A stretch of DNA of 64,000 bases from Bin87 sp965220055 (GTDB lineage: Bacteria; Chloroflexota; Dehalococcoidia; Lucifugimonadales; UBA3495): NCBI GenBank assembly GCA_965220055.1, contig CBDCPE010000004.1:124001-188000 (forward strand). The letters are read 5' to 3'. Below, piece after piece: positions 1 through 7,943 of the stretch. Below the pieces are notes generated by a model that was not told the DNA's origin, did no database searches, and saw only the letters and a program-made list of their open reading frames with translations. How positions within the stretch are numbered: position 1 is the stretch's first letter; the number at the start of each line of letters is the position of its first letter. A program made the translations under genes and the position numbers.

Positions 1-645
1 CGAGAGATGCTGCGAAACAACTATCCCGGAGACGTCGTGATACACGTTGCTGTCTATGTGGTTTGGACGCAGTTGAATGTCGTTGGGATGACGTTGAGCA
101 TAAAACTGCCAGAAATCGTGTCGGAACTGGCGTGTTTCATTAAGGTGGCTATTTTCTTCTTGCGCGGAGGCGCGAACCTGACGGTCCCAATCGCTGGGAC
201 GCTCCAACACCTCAAAAACTGGTACCATCAGCGGATCAGAGATTTGCAGAACACGCAACCTGATGGCGAAAAAAGAAAACGGGTCAGTCGTATGCTCATT
301 CAACCAACGGACCGCTGAAAGGTGAGCGTCATTGAAGCGCTCGGAAATCCATATGATCGTCCGGGCTTCCAAGCCTGCCAAGTAAGTAAGAATCTTGCCC
401 AGATGATCATGGTCAGTTGAGCCGTACTGATTCTCAATCAGTACCGGGCTGCCGTCTCTGGGGTTTATGGCGAGAATATCAGCGGAGAACTGCCCTACCG
501 CAACCTCGGTGTTGCCAGACTCCAACGGGATCCCTACCACTTCCGAAAGCCGTTCCAAGTTATCGGCCAGCCATGGCGTGAAATTGTGGGCTTCGTGGGG
601 CCAAACATCACGCAAGTTCACATCCTTCAATTCGCCGAACTCCAT
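1..645 (-). CDS. PD-(D/E)XK nuclease-like protein (DUF4268-type), 3' end cut by window edge
   Basis: A minus-strand frame is open from an ATG at 645 to the window edge (215 codons, no stop seen). A GGAGG lies just upstream of the ATG. The N-terminal half contains QFSADILAIN, then PVLIENQYGSTDHDHLGKIL and a stretch like LEARTIIWISERFND. This D...E-x-Q pattern is typical of the PD-(D/E)XK-like core found in DUF4268 and related proteins, often near mobile DNA or restriction genes. Catalytic Asp and Glu-x-Gln are visible. The biological role is not established, and the C-terminal part lies outside the window. Confidence 0.7.
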   Translation of the reverse strand, partial: MEFGELKDVNLRDVWPHEAHNFTPWLADNLERLSEVVGIPLESGNTEVAVGQFSADILAINPRDGSPVLIENQYGSTDHDHLGKILTYLAGLEARTIIWISERFNDAHLSAVRWLNEHTTDPFSFFAIRLRVLQISDPLMVPVFEVLERPSDWDRQVRASAQEENSHLNETRQFRHDFWQFYAQRHPNDIQLRPNHIDSNVYHDVSGIVVSQHLS

Positions 646-685
646 CTCACGCCTCCGTATGGCCGTCCATATAACCATGTGTCGA

Positions 686-1459
686 TTATGACACATGCTC
701 CGCCAGGGACCGCAGCGCTGCTCGCGCGCCGTGGCGCATGGGCTCGAAGTGGCTGAAGCAGAGGACCTCGAAATCCAGCTCGGCAAGCTTGCGGACCGAC
801 GCTTTCGCTGTTTCCATGTCGCTGGAGAACCAACGAGACGGCAAGGTCAGCCGGTCGTGATAGCGCTGCACCGCGTCGCCCACGATGAGCACGCCCTCCT
901 CGGGAAAAAGCAGGCTGATGCTACCCGGCGTGTGCCCCGGCGTGTGCACTACTCTGGCGCCACCCAACAGCGGCAGCACGTCCCCTTCGTTCAGAGCGCT
1001 TGCCACCGGCACGTGAGATGGCGTCATCCAGGTCATCAGTGGCCACATGAACGGACGGAGCCAACGGGGCGTTACAGGGTTGGGTATCTTCTTCCCCGCC
1101 TCCCCCGCCAGGTACGGTGCCTCCAACTGGTGCGCGGCCAACGGTGCCCCCGTAGCTTCTTGCAGCCCTGCCATCCCGCCCACGTGGTCCGGGTGATAGT
1201 GCGTGGAAATCAGCTGTCGCACCGATCCCGGGGCGTAGCCCAGCCTCCCCAGGTATTCCAAGACCCGTCGGTGGTGGTAGAGCCGCCAGCCCGCGTCAAT
1301 GATGGTTACCGCCTCTTTGCCGGTTTCGGGATCCGGGGTGAACACCAGGAAGGCGCTGGTGGTCAACAGGCCTCGCTGGTGGAGGCCCGGTATGACCTCT
1401 CCGACCCGCGCGCGGGGGCCCGGTATGCTTGGCCTTCGGTAGATCCTGACCTTGCTCAT
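686..1459 (-). CDS. MBL-fold metallo-hydrolase
   Basis: A 257-residue cytoplasmic protein with the metallo-beta-lactamase signature H87-Y-H89-P-D91-H92, a later TPGHTPGS motif (third metal-site His), VGDAV (bridging Asp) and a C-terminal SHFEP. These are the ligands of the usual dinuclear zinc or iron site. The family hydrolyses lactones, thioesters, glyoxalase-type thiol esters and phosphoesters; the substrate cannot be read from sequence. It lies 55 bp downstream of the CoA ligase on the same strand and may be the last gene of the acyl-CoA mutase operon, where a thioesterase-like or lactonase role would make sense (inference). Confidence 0.85.
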   Translation of the reverse strand: MSKVRIYRRPSIPGPRARVGEVIPGLHQRGLLTTSAFLVFTPDPETGKEAVTIIDAGWRLYHHRRVLEYLGRLGYAPGSVRQLISTHYHPDHVGGMAGLQEATGAPLAAHQLEAPYLAGEAGKKIPNPVTPRWLRPFMWPLMTWMTPSHVPVASALNEGDVLPLLGGARVVHTPGHTPGSISLLFPEEGVLIVGDAVQRYHDRLTLPSRWFSSDMETAKASVRKLAELDFEVLCFSHFEPMRHGARAALRSLAEHVS

Positions 1460-1514
1460 GGCGCAATTGTGTTACGAGGAGGCGGCCTTAGCCGGATGCC
1501 GCCGAGGTCGCCGA

Positions 1515-2918
1515 CTATCGCAGGTCGATGACCCGCCGAGCCTTGAACTGCGTCCGTTCGAATTCGCCCTCGGGCCTGAGCTCGACGGAGACGCCGACGC
1601 CCAGTGCTCGCCGTAGGGTATCCCGCACGCGATCACGCAGGGCCTCCAATCCCTCGGGACCGCCCTCACCCGCAGATGCCCAAAGGCCGGCGGACACCTC
1701 GGTCTGCACCGTCAATTGGTCCAGGTAGCCGCGTTCCCGCGCCACCACCAGCCGGAATTCCCCGCCGAACTCGTCCAACCCGCGCAGCACATCTTCCACG
1801 CGTGAGGGGAACACGTTCTGACCTCGGATAATCAGCATGTCGTCCGCCCGGCCATAGATCCCCTGGGTAAGGGTCGGATAGGTTCGCCCGCACGGGCAGT
1901 CCGCCATCTCCCAGCGGGCGATGTCCCCCGACCAGTACCGGATCATCGGCTGCGACTCCCGCTCCAAATGCGTGTACACCGGCACTCCCTCACCGCCCAT
2001 TGCAACCGGCTCGCGGGTTTCGGGGTCCACTAGCTGCGTGTACACGATGTCCTGCCACAGGTGCATGCCCTGCTGCAGGTGCCGGCATCCGCCGTTGGTC
2101 ATCCACGGGGTCATCTCCGCCATGCTGCCCTGGTCGACCACGTAGCAGCCGAAAGCGTTCTCGATGGCCTGCCGCGTTGCCGGCACGCTGGCCCCGGGTT
2201 CCCCGCTGAAGAACATCAACCGGAAGCCGAAGTCCGCGCGCGGATCGACGCCCATCTCCCGGGCCGTCTCTGCGAGATACAAAGCGTAGGACGGTGTGGC
2301 GTACAGCGCTGCCGGACGAACCATCTGCGCCCATTCCACGGCTCGCTCTGTCTGACCGGGCGCTCCCGCCCCGAAGGGGAAGCACGTCGCGCCCAGCCGT
2401 TCCGCGCCTACCAATGCTCCCCAGCTGCCCACGTACAGGCTGAACACCGCCGCCACCATCACCGTATCGGTTGGCCGCACTCCTGCCGCCCATAGGATAC
2501 GCGCGTGGGCCTCGCCGATGCGTTCCCAATCGCCCTTGCTGATGCCAAACACCGTCGGCCGTCCCGTGGTTCCCGATGTCCCATGGATACGGTGAATGTC
2601 ATTTTGAGCTACGCACAGGAACCTGCCGTACGGCGGATATGCTTCCTGCTCCACCCGCACCTCTTCCTTGGTCAGGATGGGCAGGCGGGCAAACTCCTCG
2701 AGGCTCTGGATGTGCGCGGGGTCAACCGGGGCGTCCCGCCAGAACTCGCGGTAGAACCCGGATCGTTCCCAGGCGTAGCGCACCTGGCCCTGGAGCTTCT
2801 GCAGGATCAACCCGTCCCGCTCTGCCGGGTCCATTGTTTCCAGCCGAGCGTCCCAGTGCTCGGCGTCTGGACCGGGGACGTACTCAGAGTCGTATTGTGG
2901 AGGCCAGGACATCATCAT
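1515..2918 (-). CDS. Phenylacetate-CoA-ligase-like acyl-CoA ligase, probable 2-hydroxyisobutyrate-CoA ligase
   Basis: A 467-residue adenylate-forming enzyme of the PaaK type. The ATP-binding motif HGTSGTTGRPTVFG, the acceptor region YWSGDIARW and the C-terminal hinge GRADDMLIIRGQNVFPS are all present. It would activate a carboxylic acid to its CoA thioester with ATP. Its ATG overlaps the stop of the B12-binding mutase subunit by 4 bp (ATGA), so the two are translationally coupled. PaaK-like ligases of about 470 residues accompany 2-hydroxyisobutyryl-CoA mutase genes in known hcm clusters, where they make 2-hydroxyisobutyryl-CoA. With the mutase residues seen here, that substrate is the best guess, but aryl or other branched acids are not excluded. 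Confidence 0.8.
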   Translation of the reverse strand: MMMSWPPQYDSEYVPGPDAEHWDARLETMDPAERDGLILQKLQGQVRYAWERSGFYREFWRDAPVDPAHIQSLEEFARLPILTKEEVRVEQEAYPPYGRFLCVAQNDIHRIHGTSGTTGRPTVFGISKGDWERIGEAHARILWAAGVRPTDTVMVAAVFSLYVGSWGALVGAERLGATCFPFGAGAPGQTERAVEWAQMVRPAALYATPSYALYLAETAREMGVDPRADFGFRLMFFSGEPGASVPATRQAIENAFGCYVVDQGSMAEMTPWMTNGGCRHLQQGMHLWQDIVYTQLVDPETREPVAMGGEGVPVYTHLERESQPMIRYWSGDIARWEMADCPCGRTYPTLTQGIYGRADDMLIIRGQNVFPSRVEDVLRGLDEFGGEFRLVVARERGYLDQLTVQTEVSAGLWASAGEGGPEGLEALRDRVRDTLRRALGVGVSVELRPEGEFERTQFKARRVIDLR

Positions 2919-3358
2919 TCACCTGACGACAGTGCGGAATGGATGAATTCCACCATCTCCCCCGTGAAAGTCCCCACCGGGAACACGCCGTCCACGCCCG
3001 CCTCACGCAGCGGTTGGACGTCGCCGTCGGGTATCGTCCCCCCGACTAGCAGCATTACGTTGTCCTCGGTAGAGCTTCCGCGCAGCCCGTGCCGCTCCAG
3101 CGCGTCAACCATTCTCGGCATCAGCCGCAGGTGCGCTCCCGACAGGATGCTGATGCCGACCACGTCCACGTCCTCTTGCGCTGCCGCCGCCGCAACTTGG
3201 TCCACCGTAACGCGCATGCCGAGGTAAACAACCTCCATCCCAGCGTCCCGCAGCGCTCGCGCGATCACCTTCACCCCGCGGTCGTGCCCGTCCAGGCCGA
3301 GCTTGGCCAGCAAAACTCGCGGCGGATTGGTTGGTCTATCCCCAAACGCCGACGCCAT
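2915..3358 (-). CDS. hcmB: Cobalamin-binding small subunit of acyl-CoA mutase (HcmB-like)
   Basis: A 147-residue B12-binding domain. The base-off/His-on motif DGHDRG is at residues 23-28, His25 being the lower axial ligand of cobalamin. It is followed by VVGISILSGAH and LLVGGTIPDGD, which form the nucleotide-loop pocket. The length matches stand-alone small subunits of isobutyryl- and 2-hydroxyisobutyryl-CoA mutases rather than the fused methylmalonyl-CoA mutases. It starts 3 bp after the stop of a tiny membrane protein and overlaps the ligase downstream, inside one operon with the large subunit. The symbol rests on the residues seen in the large subunit. Confidence 0.85.
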   Translation of the reverse strand: MASAFGDRPTNPPRVLLAKLGLDGHDRGVKVIARALRDAGMEVVYLGMRVTVDQVAAAAAQEDVDVVGISILSGAHLRLMPRMVDALERHGLRGSSTEDNVMLLVGGTIPDGDVQPLREAGVDGVFPVGTFTGEMVEFIHSALSSGE

Positions 3359-3361
3359 ACG

Positions 3362-3559
3362 TCACCTACCTTCCATCGAAGTACTGGCATCGTCCCCGAG
3401 CACTCGCAGGACGACTCCGGCTACGATCAAAACGGCAAAGCCAATCGCGGGCGCTGCCTGCGGACCTTCAGCGGTTCCCAGGCTGATGATTACGCTGGCA
3501 ATCAGGATAGCGGCTATTCCCAGGCACATCGTACCCAGATCGCCGAGCATCTTTCTCAT
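3362..3559 (-). CDS. Small two-helix membrane protein
   Basis: A 65-residue protein with two hydrophobic segments (about residues 10-28 and 37-53) and a short charged tail. I do not recognise a family. Its ATG overlaps the TGA of the preceding small membrane protein by 4 bp (ATGA), and its stop is 3 bp before the B12-binding subunit. It is therefore embedded in the mutase operon and probably co-translated. The position suggests a function tied to the pathway or to the partner membrane peptide, but nothing in the sequence names one. Confidence 0.65.
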   Translation of the reverse strand: MRKMLGDLGTMCLGIAAILIASVIISLGTAEGPQAAPAIGFAVLIVAGVVLRVLGDDASTSMEGR

Positions 3560-3765
3560 CGGCGCAATTTCACGGCGATGATCGCCGTAATAAATCCCAA
3601 GGACAACCCTGCGCCGCCGTACGCCAATGGCAACAACTCATCGACGATGTACCGGTCGGCGCTGAATGCGCTGAAACCCAACCAGTTCCCGGCCAGCATC
3701 ACCCAGCTAAACCCAAAAAAAGCGGTCAACCATACTGTGACGAAAATTGCCAGTGGATTGTTCAT
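3556..3765 (-). CDS. Small membrane protein
   Basis: A 69-residue protein starting MNNPLAIFVTVWLTAFFG, with two predicted membrane helices (about residues 5-26 and 45-65) and a basic end. An upstream start would overlap the mutase gene; the ATG at 3765 leaves a 68-bp spacer, so I prefer it. It overlaps the next small membrane protein by 4 bp. No family is recognised. Two adjacent tiny membrane proteins could form a hetero-oligomeric transporter or channel, for instance for a small acid, but this is inference from arrangement only. Confidence 0.6.
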   Translation of the reverse strand: MNNPLAIFVTVWLTAFFGFSWVMLAGNWLGFSAFSADRYIVDELLPLAYGGAGLSLGFITAIIAVKLRR

Positions 3766-3833
3766 AAGGTGCGTCTCTGATGTCGCAACCACCGTTCCGT
3801 ACGGACAATATACCGCACATCCATCCCACCCGC

Positions 3834-5468
3834 CTAAAACACCCCCGGGTCCACGTACTCTCCCCATTCTTCTCGCAGCGCGCCCATGATTTCTCCCTCC
3901 GTTACGCCGGTTCCCACTGCGGTCAGGATTGACGGCATCAGGTTACCGTCTGCTTTCGCGGTTTTGACGATGTCCCGAAGGGCCGTCGATGCGTCCGCTT
4001 CGCTCCGACCCAGACGGACCGTGGTCAGCCGTTCAATTTGGCGGTCCTCCTCGGCATAATCGAACTCGAACAGCTCCAGACCGCCCGCGTTGTTGGCGTC
4101 CCCACTGTATTCGTCGTTCACTCCGACGATGGTATAGTCCCCCGACTCCACCCGTTGCTGGTAACGATAGGATGCCTGCGCGATCTCGCTCTCGATGTAC
4201 CCGCTGCCGATGGCCTCCAGCATCCCGTCGAGCATGCTCCCGTTCCCCATGCCGTCGATGCGCTCGATGTATGCCATTGCCGCCCCTTCCAGCTCGTTGG
4301 TCAGCGTCTCCAGGTAGGCCGACCCGCCCAGAGGGTCGGGCGTCGCCGCCACTCCCGACTCGTGGGCCAGGATCATCTGCGTTGCCAGCGAGATCCGCAT
4401 CGCCTCTTCGGACGGTATGTCGTAAGCCTCGTCGTACCCGCTGACGTGCAGCGACTGCGTGCCGCCCAGCACGGCGGCCAGCGCCTGTAGGCCGCCCCGC
4501 AGGATGTTGTTCAGCGGGTCCTGGCGCACCAGGGTCGATCCCAGTGTTTGGGTGTGGAACCGCATCCGCATCGACTCCGCTCGGGTCGCGCCGTAGCGGT
4601 CCCGCATCAGCCGCGCCCACATCCGCCGCGCCGCCCGGAACTTGGCGATCTCCTCGAAGAAGTCGTTGTGCACCCCGAAGAAGTGCGACAACCGCGACGC
4701 GAACGCGTCCACCGGCAATCCCCGCCGCATCGCCGACTCCACGTATGCCATCCCCTGCGCCACGGTGAACGCCAGCTCCTGCACCGCGTCGGATCCTGCC
4801 TCGCGGGTGTGGTAGCCGCTGATCGATATGGTGTACCAGTTGGGCACGTGCCTGGTGCAGAACTCCACCACGTCTGTGGTCAGCCGCAACGCTGGCGCCG
4901 GCGGCAGCGCGAAGGTCTTCTGCCCGTGAAACTCCTTCAGCGAGTCGTTCTGCACCGTCCCTCGCAGCGCGGGCCACGGCGTCCCCCGTCGCTCGGCGTT
5001 GTGCAGGAACATCGCCAGCAATACGATGGCCGGATGGTTGATGGTCAGCGACACGCTGGCCTGGTCCAGGGGGATTCCCTCGAAAAGCTCGCCCATGTCG
5101 GCGGCGGTATCGATGGCCACGCCCAGGCGGCCCACTTCGCCCTCGGCCAGCTCGTGGTCCGAGTCGTATCCCGTCAGCGTGGGGTGGTCAAAGTCGGTGC
5201 TCAGCCCCGTCTGCCCGTGGGCCAGCAGGAAGCGGTAGCGCTCGTTGGTCGCCTGGGCCGTCCCGAACCCGGCGATCTGCCGCCGCGTCCACAGCCGGCC
5301 CCGGTACATCGTCGGATATGCGCCCCGCGTGAACGGAAACTCGCCCGGCTGGCCTAGGTCCTTGCCCGGATCGAAGCCGCCGCCGGCCAACCCTTCCGGC
5401 GTATAGAGCGGATCGATGGGGAGGCCGGAGAGGGTGCGGTGCCGGTGGTCGTTGCTGTTGGAAACCAT
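3834..5468 (-). CDS. hcmA: Large subunit of B12-dependent acyl-CoA mutase, probable 2-hydroxyisobutyryl-CoA mutase
   Basis: A 544-residue methylmalonyl-CoA mutase-type TIM barrel. It carries RRQIAGFGTA at residues 62-71 and GLSTDFDHPT at about 89-98. The residue that is Tyr in methylmalonyl-CoA mutase (Phe in isobutyryl-CoA mutase) is Ile65 here. The residue that is Ala in both is Asp92. From memory these are the two specificity residues (Ile90 and Asp117) of HcmA from Aquincola tertiaricarbonis, at the same 27-residue spacing. The enzyme would interconvert 2-hydroxyisobutyryl-CoA and 3-hydroxybutyryl-CoA using adenosylcobalamin bound by the small subunit downstream. No MeaB-type G-protein chaperone is nearby. 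First gene of the operon; SD-like AGGAAG precedes the ATG. Confidence 0.85.
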   Translation of the reverse strand: MVSNSNDHRHRTLSGLPIDPLYTPEGLAGGGFDPGKDLGQPGEFPFTRGAYPTMYRGRLWTRRQIAGFGTAQATNERYRFLLAHGQTGLSTDFDHPTLTGYDSDHELAEGEVGRLGVAIDTAADMGELFEGIPLDQASVSLTINHPAIVLLAMFLHNAERRGTPWPALRGTVQNDSLKEFHGQKTFALPPAPALRLTTDVVEFCTRHVPNWYTISISGYHTREAGSDAVQELAFTVAQGMAYVESAMRRGLPVDAFASRLSHFFGVHNDFFEEIAKFRAARRMWARLMRDRYGATRAESMRMRFHTQTLGSTLVRQDPLNNILRGGLQALAAVLGGTQSLHVSGYDEAYDIPSEEAMRISLATQMILAHESGVAATPDPLGGSAYLETLTNELEGAAMAYIERIDGMGNGSMLDGMLEAIGSGYIESEIAQASYRYQQRVESGDYTIVGVNDEYSGDANNAGGLELFEFDYAEEDRQIERLTTVRLGRSEADASTALRDIVKTAKADGNLMPSILTAVGTGVTEGEIMGALREEWGEYVDPGVF

Positions 5469-5511
5469 GATTCACCCGCTTCCTATTGAGGATCTACGGT
5501 CGTCTGTGTCT

Positions 5512-5545
5512 GTCGTTGCCAGCGAAGCGCGGCAATCTCCGTGGC
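5512..5545. repeat. Degenerate dispersed repeat (GTCATTGCGAGC family)
   Basis: GTCGTTGCCAGCGAAGCG followed by CGGCAATCTCCGTGGC matches the core of the dispersed repeat seen better preserved near 6.9, 27.7, 29.6 and 53.2 kb. Only the left half is recognisable. It lies between the start of the mutase operon and a hypothetical gene. Confidence 0.55.
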
Positions 5546-5600
5546 GCGCCGTCCGGTGTCGATCAACCCTGAATTGCGCGCGCGTCGGTCACCTGATCGG

Positions 5601-5909
5601 TCATCCGAACGGATTCGGATCGCGTTCGATGATAGCGATATTGTCGGACATGTTCGCTATCCACCTGCGGATGGTGGCCTCATCCTCGGCCCCGATATCC
5701 CGTCGCCCGATATAGTCCGCCAGCGCACTCTCCAACTCCGTTTTCGTGACCGGAGTCACCACGTGCGGCGGCAACATGCCGGCGCAAATCTCGTTGACCT
5801 CCCGGCTATGGGTAAAGCCGAACACGGCGTCTTGGCTGTCGCGCGGAGGCCACAAATACTCGTAACTGATCACATCGACCAGCGCCCACGTAATATCTCG
5901 CTGCGTCAT
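5601..5909 (-). CDS. Hypothetical protein coupled to phospholipase-D-like gene
   Basis: A 102-residue acidic protein starting MTQRDITWALVDVISYEY. Its ATG overlaps the stop of the upstream phospholipase-D-like gene by 4 bp, which is why I chose it over the alternative start 30 bp upstream. I recognise no domain. It probably worked with the PLD-like protein, whose gene is now frameshifted. Confidence 0.6.
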   Translation of the reverse strand: MTQRDITWALVDVISYEYLWPPRDSQDAVFGFTHSREVNEICAGMLPPHVVTPVTKTELESALADYIGRRDIGAEDEATIRRWIANMSDNIAIIERDPNPFG

Positions 5910-6786
5910 ACTCGCCTTTCCTGTGACGCCAATCGCCACTTGCGGTTTTCAAGGACTATCAGACCTTGCCTCTTCAACTGCTGCTGCGCGTTGCGTATGT
6001 CATGCTTCCATCTCTTGCCAAACGATTGCCCATTGATCACCCGGTCCACCTCGTCGTCACACAGTTCCGGCTTGAGATTCCGTACCAACGAATTGATTTC
6101 ACTGGTGGGTAATGGACCGTGTTTCCGCAATACATACCCCACCGCATCCGCAAATTGGCGGGTCATCGACCCCTTGGGGTCAATTCCGAATTCGGGAGCC
6201 GCTACACGTAAGCCGATCAGTTTCTCGTTGATGTCATCCAAGGCGTCGTCGTATTGGCTGGCTGCATCAAGTCGATTTGCTTTGTCGGTTCGCGCCTTGA
6301 TCCTCTGGGCCGCCTGCGCCAAAACGTCCAGTTCTGCCAATTGATCGTTGGAAACCGCGACTCCCATAGCCCCATACTCGGTGAGGTCGTTGGCTATTTC
6401 GTCGACTGCCTCGGCGTGCGTAATCTTCACGCCCAATTCAAAGTTTCCCACTAACCCGTTGTTGGTCAGGTTCGCTGATGTCACGATTGCCGTGTGCTCA
6501 TCGGCAACGTAAGCCTTCGCGTGCAGGTGCAGGAGATGCCGGACCGACGTACCTGGGACCCGCACAACCAAAGCAATGCCCCGCAGTCGACTAACCCATC
6601 CGCAAGACTGCCACCCGCCAGGCTCGTCAGCACGTCAATTTTCACTGATTGCCGCGAATGCACTTTGCGAGCCAGCCGTTCCAGCGGTCGCCGGCGTATG
6701 AACGGCGCAACGATGATCGCAGATTCCCGGATGGAACCCGCGAATTCATCGAACGTTTCTATCCACGGCGACCTTATCGATTGCAT
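5906..6786 (-). pseudogene. Phospholipase-D-like protein, frameshifted
   Basis: Two overlapping minus-strand frames together make one protein. The first runs from ATG 6786 and contains RESAIIVAPFIRR and VKIDVLTSLAGGSLADG. The second, from about 6570 to 5906, contains HLHAKAYVADEHTAIVTSAN, a clear HxK(x)4D motif of the PLD superfamily. The first frame ends at LLWLCGSQ while the second continues VVRVPGTSVRH, so a single-base deletion near 6567 (GG where GGG is expected) separates them. PLD-like proteins of this length act as nucleases or as parts of restriction and helicase systems. A sequencing error is possible; otherwise this is a recent pseudogene. Confidence 0.7.
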
Positions 6787-6866
6787 CCTGACCCTTCGTC
6801 CCAAGAGTTGTTAGGTTGATCGGCAAGCTAGAGCTAACCTCGACGCCATGTCAAGCTGACCGGCGG

Positions 6867-7006
6867 CCACACGCGTACCCAGTTTCCATCAAACTGTTAT
6901 TGCGAGCGAAGCGGCGGCAATCCCGTTGGCGGAGGAGACGTCGTTCAGATAGCGAGATCGCCACGTCGCTGGGCTCCTCGCGATGACAAACTGGGTACGC
7001 GTGAGG
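6867..7006. mobile_element. MITE-like element with 19-bp inverted ends
   Basis: About 140 bp without coding capacity. The left end CCACACGCGTACCCAGTTT and the right end (read in reverse) CCTCACGCGTACCCAGTTT match at 18 of 19 positions. The interior holds TTATTGCGAGCGAAGCGG, GGCAATCCCGTTGGC and GAGGAGACGTCGT, ending CTCGCGATGAC, itself an inverted copy of the GTCATTGCGAG motif. A second copy is at 27706-27833 and shorter relatives lie elsewhere in the window, so this is a multicopy non-autonomous repeat. No transposase with these ends was seen here. Confidence 0.7.
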
Positions 7007-7133
7007 GGCATTATTGAGCTGACGGAATCCGCTGCGCAAGCTGCGACGTCACTTTATTGGACTTACGCGCTACCCCGAAAACGATTTGCGCAGCCGAATG
7101 GGGCGGCAGCCGTCCAGTGATTTTTAGAGGGCT

Positions 7134-7523
7134 TCAATCCGATGCTGCGGTGGACGCGTGATGCACCGAAGTTTTGACCAAGTCTTCGACCGGGATGCCA
7201 GAGCGTTCGTGTAGGAATTGAGCCAATTCCGGTGCAATCCCTCTTCGGCCGGACAGGATGGCGTCGAGGTGGGCGTCACCTCCCGCCAGCGGGATCAACT
7301 GCTCTCGCGTTACGATTTCTTGGTCCAGCAGGAACCCAAGCAGCGAGTTCGGGTCTGGGTCTTCCATCGGGTAGTGCTCGTCCTCATACTGTATTATCAG
7401 GTTAGAAATCCGGTCCAACTCCTCCCCTTCCGGAGTATTCATCTCCGCATCCAGTAACTCAGAAACACGCGCCAGCGCCGCATCGTATTCCGCTTCACTA
7501 TGGACTTGGTTAATCTCTGGCAT
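7134..7523 (-). CDS. higA: HigA-type antitoxin (HTH)
   Basis: A 129-residue protein with an acidic N-terminal half and a C-terminal XRE-like helix-turn-helix (about residues 73-115: TREQLIPLAGGDAHLDAILS then GIAPELAQFLHERSGIP). This is the architecture of HigA antitoxins of the COG5499 type. It begins 2 bp after the HigB stop, giving the characteristic toxin-first order of higBA. It would bind and neutralise the mRNA interferase and repress its own promoter. Confidence 0.8.
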   Translation of the reverse strand: MPEINQVHSEAEYDAALARVSELLDAEMNTPEGEELDRISNLIIQYEDEHYPMEDPDPNSLLGFLLDQEIVTREQLIPLAGGDAHLDAILSGRRGIAPELAQFLHERSGIPVEDLVKTSVHHASTAASD

Positions 7524-7525
7524 AG

Positions 7526-7819
7526 TTACACTTCTCCAGCGTCAATAGCGTTGTATTCGGCGTGCGTGCCAATGAACCGGATATAAACCACCCGGTAAGG
7601 GTAGTTTACCTTTACCACCAACCGGTACGTGTTGCCCTTGATGTTGAACACTGCCCGGTTTCCGGCAATAATGCTGGCGCTGGAATACCTTTCCCGGATC
7701 CGGCGTGGCGCCTCCCAATCTGCATGTTCAACCACCTTGTACCAGTCGAGCAATGGCTGTCGGGCATCAGGGTATCGTTCCCAGAACTCGCGTAATGATC
7801 TTTTGGCCATGATGCGCAT
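7526..7819 (-). CDS. higB: HigB-type mRNA interferase toxin
   Basis: A 97-residue RelE-fold protein. ADWEAPRRIRERYSSASIIA, then RAVFNIKGNTYRLVVKVNY and RVVYIRFIGTHAEYNAID are typical HigB motifs, ending with the conserved IGTHAEYD-like box. Such toxins cleave ribosome-bound mRNA. Two in-frame ATGs exist (7819 and 7810); I kept the longer. Transcribed ahead of higA, and apparently intact. Confidence 0.85.
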   Translation of the reverse strand: MRIMAKRSLREFWERYPDARQPLLDWYKVVEHADWEAPRRIRERYSSASIIAGNRAVFNIKGNTYRLVVKVNYPYRVVYIRFIGTHAEYNAIDAGEV

Positions 7820-7943
7820 GGTGTTCTCTGGTTGAGCCCTATTTTAACGATCGCCGTAACCAGCGGGGTCGATTGCCTCCCTCGCGCCACATACCAAATG
7901 ATAAAATGATCTTGTAATTTACCGTTGACGTCCGCCCGACGGA

